Source: Synaphobranchus kaupii (Eukaryota; Chordata; Actinopteri; Anguilliformes; Synaphobranchidae). From it: a stretch of DNA of 64,000 bases. Below the pieces are notes generated by a model, which was not told where the DNA came from, ran no database searches, and was given only the letters and a program-made list of their open reading frames with translations. A program made the translations under genes and the position numbers. The stretch lies in contig CM056383.1 in NCBI GenBank assembly GCA_029718625.1, positions 64,294,849 through 64,358,848 of the forward strand. Reading direction: 5' to 3'. Every line of letters begins with the position of its first letter. Position 1 is the stretch's first letter. Positions 46,120 through 56,340 of this stretch are shown here, piece by piece.

Positions 46120-47215
46120 ATGGGAAAGATAAGAGAACACACAAATCAAATGAGGGAAAAGTGTGTTGAGCTTCATAAGTCAGGGAATGGCTATAGAAAA
46201 ATAGCTGCTCACCTGAAAATGCCCATATCTACCGTTAGGGAAATACTTAAAAAGTTCAAAGCAACTGGAACTGTTACAAACTTGCCTGAAAGAGGACCCA
46301 AGTTTATTTTGCCCCCACACACAAGAGGCAAACAAACTGTTGGAGAATTACAGAGGAAAGTAGCATCTGCAGGGGGTGCAAATCCGTTCTCAAGATTGGG
46401 GGGGACACAAAAGTGATTTTTTTTGCCCGTATGCAAATCATACCATGCCACCATAAACCACAACGTTGTAGGGTATTTTTATTGGGGGGGACAATTCATG
46501 TTTTTCAGAAATTGGGGGGGACATGTCCCCCCCGTCCCCCCTGGGATTTGCACCCCTGATCTTGGGGTCATCAAGTCTGCAAAACTACCATTAGACGTCA
46601 CCTCCATGCCAACAAATTATTTTGAAGGCATGCCAGAAAAGCCTTTCCTGTAATTTCACCACAAACGTAAGCGCCTGCAGTTTGCTAAACGCCACTGGAA
46701 CCATGTTCTATGGTCAGATGAAATTGAGCTTTTCGGCAATCAACACTCAAGGTGGGTTTGGCATAAAAAGAAGGATGGCTATACTGAAAATAACCTGATC
46801 CCCACCGTTAAGTATGGTGGAGGTTCCGTGATGTTGTGGGGCCGTTTTTCCTCCAAAGGCCCTGGGAACCTTGTTAGGGTACATGGCATCATGAACTCCA
46901 TGAAATTTCAAATCTGAATCTGGCTGCCTCTGCCAGGAAACTAAAACTGGGTCGTCGTTGGATCTTCCAGCAGGACAATGATCCAAAACATACGTCCAAA
47001 TCAACACAAAAATGGTTAACTGAACACAAACTCAAGCTTCTGCCATGGCCATCTCAGTCCCCTGGCCTAAACCCCATTAAAAACCCGTGGGCTGAGCTGA
47101 AGAGGAGAGTGCACGAGAGGACCTAGGACTCTGGATGATCTGCAGAGATTCTGTAAAGAGGAATGGTCTCAGATTCCTTGCTGTATTCTCCAACCTTATT
47201 GGATGTTATGGGAGA
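46120..47215 (+). pseudogene. Tc1-like transposase 2, catalytic E lost
   Basis: The start MGKIREHTNQMREKCVELHK leads a helix-turn-helix (GYRKIAAHLKMPISTVREIL) and runs about 82 codons before a 189-bp MITE. Downstream, in shifted frames: WSDEIELFG (first catalytic Asp), [29 protein letters not shown] (second Asp, other frame), then GLNPIKNPW where the family has DLNPIENLW. The third catalytic Glu is therefore Lys (GAA to AAA) and the preceding Asp is Gly. Stops follow QI near 46915. It is dead by several independent lesions. Confidence 0.88.
46370..46558. mobile_element. 189-bp hAT-like MITE in the transposase
   Basis: The left CAGGGGGTGCAAATCC and right GGGATTTGCACCCCTG ends are inverted repeats of the CAGGGGTGCAAATCCC type. 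The interior has several GGGGGGG blocks. The flanking 8-mers do not match well, so the hAT assignment rests on the termini. Confidence 0.7.
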
Positions 47216-47917
47216 AGACTCTGTACCACCTCCCTTTGCCAATAAAACAGCACTAAGTATTAAATGCAGGGGTGCCAATAATTGTGGCACACATGGTTTT
47301 GTTAAAATAATTATTTTTTGATGTGGGATTTTTTAGAGATTAAGCTAATTCACCAACCGGTTAATTTTTTATAACCCTTTTTACTCATTTTTACCAGGGC
47401 TGAGCAACGGCACAGTAGTGTGACCCTGTGGAAAACCACCACAGCGCAATAGCCACTCGTTTGTGCTCAGATACGGCCGCACGGAGACAAGTGTGGTGAC
47501 TGTAAAGGCAAGGCTGCAGCTGTTCACAAATGTAGTTGAAGGTGCGCTTTCACATGTGGAAATTGAGAACACAGTGGGAATCTGTGAACTCATGCACGAT
47601 ATCGTTCCGCCAGCGCTGGCTACATTCGCAGACCCATAACCTCGGCTCCACCAATGAATACACAATCTGAACAAAATGAAAAGGACAACCTCGCAAACGC
47701 CGAAAGGTATTTTCCAGGAAGTGTTTCACGTTAATATTTAAATATTCTGCGTGGGATCATGAAATCCGAACTGTGATCCGATCACAGGGGTCGCATTGAA
47801 CTGTCAAAACGTGGACGCCACTCAAATCTGGATGTGGGAATTCCGATTCCAGAAGTCGCATTAAGTAACTAGTGTAGCCTAAGTGACTTCTAAAACACAA
47901 ACTCTCGTTATATATCT

Positions 47918-47919
<2 letters not shown>

Positions 47920-47960
<41 letters not shown>

Positions 47961-47967
47961 TATATTT
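47920..47967 (+). repeat. (AT)n microsatellite
   Basis: Alternating TA with a short CACACA interruption. Confidence 0.95.
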
Positions 47968-49499
47968 TTCTCCATATATTTCTTCACTATTTTGCGCCAT
48001 ACAGTAAATTGCAAAAGTGCAACTTGCGGACCATTTCACCAGCTCGTGTCACATTTATGGTGGACGTGGTGTATGCCCCATAGCGGTGTTTAATTTGCTA
48101 TTCAGTCTCCTTGTAGCTCACCCTCTCTGCGAGGATGACCCATACCATGGCGTGTTGACCTTATTCATAGAACCGAGGTTACCCATGTAACCATTAGTTT
48201 TCTGTTTCAGACTTGTACAGGCCATTTGGTCTGTATTTTCCCATCTGTTAAGCATTCAGATACCTGTGATATTACTATTTCCAAGTGACCATGTATTGTC
48301 TCTAAGGCATTTTTAGGAGTTCAACCTAAGCACAAAGTACGTATTGGCATTGAGGGCATAGATATGTAGTTATCTTGTGAGATATCATATCGCAGTTGCT
48401 GTGGTCAAGCCACAAGGACCCAGCGTGGTGGAACGTATCAACCCAAAAAAAGTCCTTGATCAGTCTGCCGGTGTATTTGGAAGGGCCATGTACCTACTGC
48501 CATGAGAAGTAAACTCAGTATGATTTTTTTTTTAAATCTCACATGGGGTAATCTGGTGTTGTAATTATCTATTTTCACAGGCATGCCATAATAGTGTGCA
48601 TTCTGGAAATTTTGTTTTACATGTGCCTGAAAGTATCTTACTTAGTATTAAGTCCGTATTGAGGAAGGATGGAGACCATAATAGGTTGAACTGCACTTTA
48701 CTCAAAGAACAAACATGCACAGTTCCACTCACATTCTTGACAAATACTTGCTAATGCCAATTCTCCCTTGACACTTAGTACACTTCCCTTTTTGTCTGTG
48801 ATAGGGAATCTACTCAATAAGAAAAATGACACAATTAACTGAAAACTGAATAGACAACACTTATGGTAAGTGGATACTGGAGTCCTAACTTTGCTGCTGA
48901 AATTATATGTAACAGTCCGTGAAGTCTACATGATTATTATCATTCTTGGTAGAAATAAAGTTCCTTACTGATGTTTTCACACTTTTTGGATTAAATCGTA
49001 GGAAGATCCATTAAATGTCAAAGCATCTACATAGTGTCTACTGGATTTTATTATTTCTAATGTTGCTTTTATTCTGTTATGCTCTACAGAAGAAAAAGTA
49101 ATGTCAATGAATGCATTCAAAATAAGTGATTCTGTGCACCGTTCATTTATTGAATAACGTTAATTTAGCATATCATCTTGTAGATTTATTCCTGAAACAG
49201 AGTCACCTTGTAAAGAGAAGAGAGAAATGTATCTACTAGACTACAACTAGCATTCTGAAATTTGCTTGAAATCCTGACATTATGCTCATAGCCTCTAGAC
49301 CCGCTTCAACCTTACAGCAGAAGTTCCTTGTTTTTTTTCTCCATGCTTGATGTGGCAGCCTCAGGCACAAGCTCCTCCAGCTGTTTATCTGCATCTGCTA
49401 CAGGTGCTGATAAAGCTGAGCTCTCGAATGAACACGACTACATCTGAGATTTAGCATTTGCTGTGTATTTAATTAGTGCTGGCCGTCTTTCCGTCTGTC
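47968..49499. other. Unassigned DNA
   Basis: No gene or classified repeat recognised. Confidence 0.4.
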
Positions 49500-50240
49500 T
49501 ACATTTACATTTGTCATTTCGCAGATGCTCTTAAACTTGAGAAAAAGTGCTTTGAAATGCAAGATAGCCTCACATCCACATTTAGCAAGTAAAACACTCA
49601 AGATACTACAGTCCAGGCATGTGTTTGTAGCTCATTTATTTATTATGTATTAGGGTGTTGGAAAGGTTAGGGGGATTTTCATTTTGAGGGAAAGTGCAGG
49701 GTAGGTAGCTGTTCCTTCAAGAGAAACGTCTGCAAATGGGAAGTGATTCAGACGTTTTGCTGGTGGGGTGGTCATTGTTCCACTTCGGCACAGGACAGAA
49801 AAGTGTCATGATCTTGACTGTGCACTGGATTCTAGAGTCGTTGGCTCAATGGAGTGGCCGAGCTGCGATGTAGGACTTGACCACAGTCTAGATGTGGGAG
49901 TAAACACAAGTGTTCTTGGCACTGTAGGTCAGCTCTAGTCTTGAATCGTATGTGAGCTGCAACAGTGAGCCAGTGGAGTGTGTGGAGCAGAGGTGGCTCA
50001 TGGGAGTTTGATTAACAGATGAACTGCAGCGTTCTGGATGAGAATCAGGGGTCTTACGACAGAGGCAGTGTATTTAGCCAGGAACAAGTTATAACAATCG
50101 AGTCGGGAGATAACTGCATGTACCAGCATCTGGGCTCCTTCCCTGATGAAAAATTCCCCTTACCCTCCTGGCTGCAATGTAGGAAGAACCTACAGGTAGC
50201 ATGCTAGGTATCAGTACATTTGCTTAAACCAAGCTACCAA
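49500..50240 (-). repeat. LINE/SINE 3' region, L2-type
   Basis: It begins ACATTTACATTTGTCATTTC and GCAGATGCTCTTA, a diverged inverse of the L2/SINE tail at 44560. From 49750 a GC-balanced segment (GAGCCAGTGGAGTGTGTGGA, AACTGCAGCGTTCTGGATGA) corresponds to a widespread teleost interspersed repeat I recognise but cannot place in a clade. It was probably one retroposed unit. Confidence 0.45.
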
Positions 50241-50254
50241 GCCAGGTAAGCATT

Positions 50255-50412
50255 TAATTACATTACATTACAGGCATTTACATAGTATCCATTTCTACAG
50301 CTGGATATACTAAAGCAATGCCGGTGAAGTACCTTGCTCAAGGGTACAATGGCAATGTCCTACCGGGGAATGGAACCTGCAGCCTTTCGGTTACAAGCCC
50401 AGTTCCTTAACC
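50255..50412 (-). repeat. tRNA-derived SINE, 5'-truncated
   Basis: On the minus strand the head reads GGGCTTGTAACCGAAAGG followed by B box GGTTCCATTCC (near 50370-50386). The body (GAGCAAGGTACTTCACC) ends in an ATTAC-type tail (inverse of ACATTACATTACAGG, 50268-50282). The A box is cut off where the next repeat begins. Confidence 0.75.
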
Positions 50413-50413
50413 T

Positions 50414-50545
50414 GTCGTGAAGATATACGTGCTATTCACAACGCTTTCCCAAAGGTGCTCGTAACTCAGAGATTGTGAAATGTGTTGTGAGTTCAAGACA
50501 ACTTTGGACTAGTTGTGAAATCTCAACTGTGTCTTGAGATGCGGT
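50414..50545 (+). repeat. MITE family U2, truncated copy
   Basis: Shares GTCGTGAAGATATA, CGCTTTCCCAAAGGTGCTCG-like and GTGAAATGTGTTGTGA blocks with the complete copy at 59590-59783. The left terminus is missing at the SINE junction. Confidence 0.6.
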
Positions 50546-51307
50546 ACTATGTGCCATCCCACCTCTGCAGGCAGAGGCCGATAATCTATGCGATAGATAA
50601 ATATAGAAACAATAGTAGTAGTAGTAGTAGTAGTACTAGTTACTTAGTCTAGAGCAGGTGTAATCAATTATCCCACCATAGGTTTTATAAGGACTTGTGC
50701 TGACATGTACAGTACATTGTAGGCTACATTCACAATAGGCAAAATAATTTAAATAAAAGTAGACGGCAATAAATGGATCCTATCAGTTTGCCAAAAGCAT
50801 CATATAGTTAAGATATTACAGTATTGTTTTTCTTTCATTGCTTGTGTAACGAACAAGGTTCTAGCGGTACTCAAACCACAGAACTTCAGGGGGAGGCCAC
50901 TGCACCAAAGATTAATTCACTGTTAGCGGAGGAGTTAGGCTATGGAAGATTTTAATTAAATGCAATCACTTTAGAGACACATCGTGAAATTGTGAGGGTT
51001 CTTTATTCGTTCGTTATTTTCGTCTTATCTTTTCTTACTTAAAAAGAGGTGAATGTCACCCGACATGGTCTGGTAGCCTAACATTAGTCTCCTCGGTACC
51101 AACAAAACGTTCACCGCAGTTATGCAGGAGGCTACAGGAACACACATCCCATTTCTCAGGCACAGACAATACAGTTCGAACGCAAAATATCACCTGGTTA
51201 ACATTGCGTTGTTGCATTAATGTAAAAAAATAATAATCATTCTATAAATAACTGTGCCATTGGCTACATGTTTTAAGAAGCATGTCTACCTCGGAAATCT
51301 CAACACC
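50546..51307. other. Unassigned DNA with (AGT)n
   Basis: No gene recognised. An (AGT)n microsatellite lies at 50612-50634. Confidence 0.45.
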
Positions 51308-51578
51308 CAACTCTCCAGAAGTTATGGCGAACAGGACTGTGCTGCGGTGACCAAAGAAACCGTTTTCCGTGATGTCCAGACTTCAAAAACGCTTGCTTTA
51401 CAAGGAGAGGGACGTTACAGCTTCCAAATATCGCCGTTGTGGGTATAATATTGACACGTCTGGCGAGGAACCAAAGATTACACTTCAACCTGTGTGAGGG
51501 GGAGGTGTACAGTCCCTAACGAAAATTAACTATAGTAAAACTATAGTATGTCGACAGCATATACTATAGTCCTATAGG
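51308..51578 (+). repeat. 271-bp direct repeat, copy 1
   Basis: Aligns with 52321-52591 without gaps at a constant offset of 1013 bases. I count about three differences. The left half carries a short open segment (ATGGCGAACAGG start) with a TGA where copy 2 has CGA. The right half has CTATAG-type palindromes. It lies upstream of a gypsy LTR. Confidence 0.9.
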
Positions 51579-51685
51579 TATAAATACTAAAGAATTATTA
51601 TAGGGGGTGTAAATACTATAGTGATACTATTGTACTATAGTGAAACATACTATAGCATTATTATAGTGGGCGAAAAAACTAATAT

Positions 51686-52046
51686 TGTAGTGGCCAAGAG
51701 GGGGAGCCGCGCTAATTGTGCGAGCGCAGAGACTCATGGGAATTGTTCTTATCGTGTTTTAAGTTATTGTATTAAAAATAATGTGTACGTGTTCCAAACG
51801 TTGTAACTGTTGTAATGTGATTTATATGCGTTTACCTGTTTTAGCGTAGCATAATTTATACTGGTTAAGTTGTTAATTGTATGGGTCACCACGACCGAGG
51901 GTTAGCAAGCTAATAAGGACCCCCAACCACTGTTCATGTTCAAGTGTTTGTTTCAGTGTGTTTCAGTGTGTTTAATAAATAAATAAATGCCATTATCTGG
52001 AGTCGTGCGGTGTATGGGGCACAGGTATTGGCTGAAAGAGAAATCT
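51686..52046 (+). repeat. Gypsy-type LTR (5'), approximate
   Basis: It starts TGTAGTGGCCAAGAGG, contains AATAAATAAATAAATG (51975-51990), and is followed by TCTGGTGTCAGGAGTGGGAT (52045-52064), which looks like the primer-binding region of fish gypsy elements. The 3' edge is approximate. A 3' LTR was not found. Confidence 0.6.
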
Positions 52047-52089
52047 CTGGTGTCAGGAGTGGGATACGAAAGCACAGTGATTGAAGAAC

Positions 52090-52891
52090 GGAGGAAGAGA
52101 TGCAGGAACTGAAACAAGCCATCGAGCAGACCCGCTAGCACCTGGAAGGGGCCCGGGGGAAGACAGAGCCTGCCAGAGATAGAAGTCTGCCAGCTCGCCC
52201 TGATGGCTCCAGCACGCCATGGTCCCATCGCCCCTTGGCGAGCGAGAGAGCTGCGGCCAGCGATGCCCTGCTGTCGGCTACAAACGCCGGACCACTGCCG
52301 CCCGTTGCTGTCACTCCCACCAACTCTCCAGAAGTTATGGCGAACAGGACTGTGCTGCGGCGACCAAAGAAACCGTTTTCCGTGATGTCCAGACTTCAAA
52401 AACGCTCGCTTTACAAGGAGAGGGACGTTACAGCTTCCAAATATCGCTGTTGTGGGTATAATATTGACACGTCTGGCGAGGAACCAAAGATTACACTTCA
52501 ACCTGTGTGAGGGGGAGGTGTACAGTCCCTAACGAAAATTAACTATAGTAAAACTATAGTATGTCGACAGCATATACTATAGTCCTATAGGAATACCCTA
52601 TAGGACCCACTGACGCGTCCCGCGGCTGCACCGAAAACACCAGCCAAGCTGCCCAAGTACAACGGGACGATGCAGCTAGAGCCGTACCTCTCACAAGTCC
52701 AGTTAGCGGCATGGCACAGCGGCCGGAGCAACGAGGAAGCAGCCACCCACCAGGCCCTGGCATTGGAGGGAAGGGTGTTGCAGGTGCTCCTCTACCTAGC
52801 CTCAGCTGAGCAGCGGAACCTCCAGGCCCTGACCATGGCCCTGGAGTGGCGGTTCGGGCGGCTCTCAGTGACCAGAGCAGGGAGCAGCTAA
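52090..52891 (+). pseudogene. Gypsy gag relic, invaded by repeat copy 2
   Basis: After the LTR a short frame (MQELKQAIEQTR then TAG) and an Arg/Ala/Pro-rich stretch resemble the start of gag. Repeat copy 2 interrupts it at 52321. Beyond, 52630-52891 encodes KLPKYNGTMQLEPYLSQVQ and a leucine-rich segment ending RFGRLSV, which follows the gag capsid layout of Ty3/gypsy elements (K-PKY-G start, two Leu-rich helices, ALxxRFG). It stops at TAA 52889. There is no nucleocapsid knuckle, protease or pol. Confidence 0.65.
52321..52591 (+). repeat. 271-bp direct repeat, copy 2
   Basis: Second copy of 51308-51578, here inside gag. In this copy the 57-codon frame from ATG 52338 is open (ANRTVLRRPKKPFSVMSRLQ onward, ending TGA near 52509). 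The product is unknown, with basic N-terminal and CCGY segments. Confidence 0.9.
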
Positions 52892-53130
52892 CCAGCCGTC
52901 GCCACAGATGTACGGCCGCACGCCCGAGGTGGCTATCAGCAGTTCCACGCAGGACTCATTCTTCTGCGCATGCTCGCCACAATATTCTTATAGCTTTCTA
53001 GAAGATAGTATTGCTATAGTTATGCATTTTCACCCATAACATATTAACTAGTCTGTGGTAATTTCAAACGATGTTACAAAGATGTTGTCAATGATGTGCA
53101 ACGTAGCTGTAATTTTGTGAGCTCTGCAGG
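52892..53130. other. Unassigned DNA
   Basis: Includes more TATAG-type palindromes (TATAGCTTTCTAGAAGATAG near 52990), reminiscent of the right half of the 271-bp repeat. Confidence 0.4.
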
Positions 53131-53425
53131 AGGCTAAACTGTTCATAACTGAGACCTATGACGCAAAAGACATTGGTGATAAGCTGATTGTCTTTCATTT
53201 TGACAACCTGCATTTGTTGAACAATGCGACTGAACAAGCCGATAATGTGTTTGAGGATTATCGGGTTTGGAGATCAATGGACTGTGAAAACGAACTTGTG
53301 TGAGGTTTAATGCCATGGCTACAGCAGCAAATGTTGTGGTTGAAGAAAAGGAAAATGTACCGCCAACACTGAACGATGGAGTATGCAACAAGCTTGTGCA
53401 AATAACTTGTCAAAAATGTATAAGC
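53131..53425 (+). other. Unknown open segments, possible decayed gene
   Basis: After GAGCTCTGCAG (53121-53130), a possible splice acceptor, a frame of 57 codons (EAKLFITETYDAKDIGDKL onward) runs to TGA at 53300-53302. A second frame from ATG 53313 (MATAANVVVEEKENVPPTL) runs to TAA at 53424. Composition is protein-like and not repeat-like, but I recognise no family. The segment lies just downstream of, and on the opposite strand to, the polymerase relic, so it may be another gene of the same Polinton or an unrelated fragment. Confidence 0.3.
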
Positions 53426-53467
53426 TAAAAATTGTTTTAAGTTTTTTAGGTTGTGTGCGTGTGTATA

Positions 53468-53616
53468 CACTGAACAAAAATATAAACGCAACACTTGTTT
53501 TCGCTCTCATTTTTTCACGAGTTGAAATAGAAGATCTAAGACTTTCTTTGCACGCAAAAGGCTTATTTCTCTCAAATTCTGTGCACAAATTTGTTAATCT
53601 GTTAGTGAACACTTCT
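53468..53616 (+). repeat. Tc1-type terminal fragment, family C
   Basis: After TA (53466-53467) it starts CACTGAACAAAAATATAAAC and continues through TTTTCACGAGTTGAAATAGA, a widespread fish Tc1 terminus. It is a solo fragment inserted between the open segments. Confidence 0.85.
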
Positions 53617-53820
53617 TTGGAGCCATGGCCCGATGTGGAGAAGGCTGAAACGGAACCGAATGCCATGGACGACGACATGGGGTATGATGCACCATGCTGT
53701 GTACAACATACCAGACCAAAAAACCTGTCAGAGGTAATTGATGAAACAGATGGATGTATTACAGATCCAATGGTTCGACTTCTGACAGCCATCATCGCAT
53801 GCTTTCTGAACGGCGCTATC
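53617..53820 (+). other. Unknown 68-codon open segment next to polymerase relic
   Basis: The + strand frame LEPWPDVEKAETEPNAMDDD.. to ..LLTAIIACFLNGAI is open and ends where the minus-strand polymerase similarity begins. The long frame that extends either side of it (53383-54051) is an artefact: its first part is the Tc1 terminus and its last part is the antisense of the polymerase. No family recognised. Confidence 0.3.
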
Positions 53821-54705
53821 GAAAATCAGCTGAGAAGTGATTTGAGAACTTTTCCCGATGACGCACATATTCTAACCATTGAATGGCGGCTGTGGAAAAT
53901 GATTTCTGCTGTTGCATGTAGTTATCAGGAGATGTTACTCCGACGGTGTTTTTGGACAACAAGCTTGTGCAGTATTGTTTCATGCACACTGAGGCTATGG
54001 TCATGCACTGGAATGGGTCTAAACCTGTGCTCCCAAGCACCTCTGTCCTAAACCGCAAACAAGCTTCCCGCAAAACAACGTCATTCTGACAGTACTCTGA
54101 CACATTATTATACCAGGACATACATTCCACCCTCTCCTTTTCCATCATTGTGTCAAACCAATAGAACAAGGGAGGCGGTTACGGGCCGCTGTAATTCTGG
54201 TTCTCAATTTTATTCCAGAAATAGGGAAAATGCCCTTTTTTTAGCATTGTCAAAACCTAGAGCGCCAGCCATGGCACTCCGCTTCATAGTTAGGAAACAC
54301 TGAATCAATATACCTCTGTTCAAAAGCTTCATCTGTAATACACATGAGCTTGCTGCCTTGCGCTATGACGTTTGGCGTCACACCCTGCTTAACCAAATAC
54401 TGCATCAGCAGGTACCCGTCCTAACCCTTTGAATTATGTGCAATGAATGTATAGCCCTTGCACTTTGGTGTTCGATACTTTTTAAAAAAAAAGCCTGTAC
54501 GCAACCATCACCCTCTGCCATCCAACGCATACCATTAAAATCAATGCAACATATGAAATTTGCAATGTGTTCGCCATGGTCCTGCTGACACTCAAAATCA
54601 TAAAAAACATAGCGTACGCTGGGGTGTTCAGTTCTCACAGGTTGTATGCAACACACACGCTTGACTTCAGGGGTCAATACTGCCTTACAGGCTGTGCAGA
54701 GTTGT
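53816..54705 (-). pseudogene. polB: Maverick/Polinton-type DNA polymerase B, exonuclease half
   Basis: The minus strand carries the 3'-5' exonuclease domain of a protein-primed family B polymerase, the replicative enzyme of Maverick/Polinton elements and adintoviruses. In order: a CTAC zinc-like start (54690-54705); exo I YDFEC (Asp at 54597-54599, Glu 54591-54593); a frameshift in a T-run near 54485; exo II HNSKG, then TAG (54421-54423) where the family has Tyr, then DGYLLMQYL; a block ending in several stops (54330-54170); exo III EYCQND (Tyr 54092-54094, Asp 54080-54082); and the conserved TGLDPFQCMTIASVC. Similarity ends at about 53816, before the palm (no SLYP or DTD motif). All exonuclease residues except the exo II Tyr are still readable, but four or more lesions make it dead. 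Confidence 0.85.
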
Positions 54706-55084
54706 AGGCTGGTTTAGATGTGCTGCTATCTCACCGCTGTAGGCCTACACGGCAACTCTTCTGTAGCCGTTTCTAGAGGGTTTTCAGGGCCTTTTCAACA
54801 ATAAAAAAAAAAATCATAAAATAAAACTCATAACAATGTTCAATATTCATAAACAGATGTTGAACAAGGTAATTAAAAAGTTTCTCTGAATATAACTGTA
54901 GCGAAGATCATCGGCTAAAGCTAAAACCAGGGCATATACACGTTGTGTAGGTCTTGTGGACCTTGTATCTAAAAAACAATTAATCAAATAAAATAAAATA
55001 AATAAATCTCATCTTAAAAAGTACATTTTAAAAATTGTAAAAACATCTTACTCTGACTAACGGCAAAGTCATTGTTTAATTCAG
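54706..55084. other. Unassigned DNA upstream of polymerase relic
   Basis: On the minus strand TTGTTTTTTAG (near 54970) followed by an open run of about 35 codons (RPTQRVYALVLALADDLRYS) resembles an exon start. No family recognised. Confidence 0.3.
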
Positions 55085-55185
55085 ATTAGTCAGGGATTGC
55101 CTCAATAAAATCCAAGAGCCCGGCCTCGTGGTCGAGAGACACGTGGTCCGCCACCCCTCCGAAATTCAATGATTCGCTCAAGTCT
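55085..55185 (-). other. Short exon-like segment, unknown
   Basis: The minus strand has GTAAATGTATTACAG (acceptor-like) followed by 33 open codons with an acidic end, HEAGLLDFIEAIPD, then TAA/TGA-type stops at about 55085. It may be the last exon of an accessory gene of the neighbouring Polinton relic. Unproven. Confidence 0.3.
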
Positions 55186-56340
55186 GTAATACATTTACAT
55201 TAACAGCTAAGAAATAGAACATTCAAAATGCTAAATTAAAACATTGTAAGCGACATACTTGTGCAATAATTAAATATAGTAACACATACATATAGTAACA
55301 CATACATTGTGTTGAAAAATCTGTAGGCATGTCTTGTTTGTAGACTTATCTTCCCCGGAATGTTTTACCAAATGTATATCATTTACCAAGTTGTACACCC
55401 CTGTTTTATAGGTTAACAGCTATGATGATTGGTTGATTCATCTTTAGGTTTGGGGGGTTGATACTTTTTTGACCACGGAAAAAAACATTATAGGGTATAT
55501 AGACGGATACATTGTCTTGGACGCCTTTTCAGCGACATTTTGGGGCCTTTTGAGTACTGGTTTATTTTCTAGTCTCTGCATTACATTCAAACTATCCTTG
55601 GATATCCCGCCAGTTTTACAGCTGTTCAAGTTATTCAAGGGCGGCGTGGATGTTCACATCACCCCCTCATCAGCTGTTTCTAACCAATCTGTTATTTTGC
55701 GACCCGGTCTTGGCACAAACTGTGTAGCTCTCATTGGCCCGTGTAAACGTCCGGGAAGCGGCTACGGCAGGGTGTACCCCGCTTTTGTGTATACGCCGAT
55801 ATGGAACCAAATGGCCCCATTTGTGCTGTCGCCATCATGCTGGGAACACCTCTGTAGGCTATAGTCTATCCACGGACCTCCGGGGCTCCACCCGGCCCTC
55901 TGGGGAAAAAACAAAAACAAAGAGGAAATGGACAATTTCATTCCGACTGATGTCATTAAAACATGATTTTGATTGACTTATCATTGAGTCATCAAGAACT
56001 GGAGATACTCATTAAATAGAGCTCTGCACTTTCTAAAAGGTGAAAACCTCCTCTTGATGTCTTATTCCGTTAGGGTTATAAGAGGCTCTGAATGATAATT
56101 GACTTATGGTAGACGTAACGGCCAGACTTGATTGCAGTCCCAATAATGCACAATTTCCGCATGAACTCTCATCATGTCCAGTTTCTCAAACGGCAGATCC
56201 AGAGCTTTAATTGGGTATACATCATGCCTTGATGTGTGAATGCAAAATGCGATTTTTAGGGCTTGATATTCAAATATATTCATATCCTCTCCAACAGGCT
56301 TTTTCCATTAAAATGTAATTTTGATGAACTTATAATAGTC
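55186..56340. other. Unassigned DNA with overlapping open frames
   Basis: Open frames occur on both strands (e.g. + 55469-55864, - 55638-55444), none with a domain I recognise. The minus frame is Lys/Ser-rich (VLKRPQNVAEKASKTM), which could fit a small core-like protein of a Polinton, but this is a guess. Confidence 0.3.

Larger units (their letters stand above)
45759..47399 (+). mobile_element. Tc1-like element 2, right terminus truncated
   Basis: After TA (45757-45758) the left terminus reads CAGTGCCCTCCACAATTATT. The inverted right terminus matches inward from CCAGGG at 47394-47399 but lacks the outermost 25-30 bases. The transposase relic is on the + strand. Confidence 0.85.
45439..47880. 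mobile_element. Inverted-repeat element split by Tc1
   Basis: The left end AGGCTACGGTTACACTAGTC and the right end (inverse of AGTAACTAGTGTAGCCT) match over about 30 bases apart from a 6-base gap. Removing the Tc1 copy leaves about 800 bp with no recognised gene. A clean target duplication is not visible, so the superfamily (hAT suspected) is unproven. Confidence 0.55.

Noticed and set aside
45431..47888. 8-bp target duplication around the 45439-47880 element
   Set aside because: Flanking octamers TTGTAATA and AAGTGACT do not match, so hAT membership is not claimed.
51953..52501. 182-codon minus-strand frame
   Set aside because: Antisense of the gypsy LTR/gag region and the 271-bp repeat.
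53383..54051. 222-codon open frame on the + strand
   Set aside because: It is a composite of a Tc1 terminus and the antisense of the polymerase relic. Only 53617-53820 is unexplained and is listed separately.
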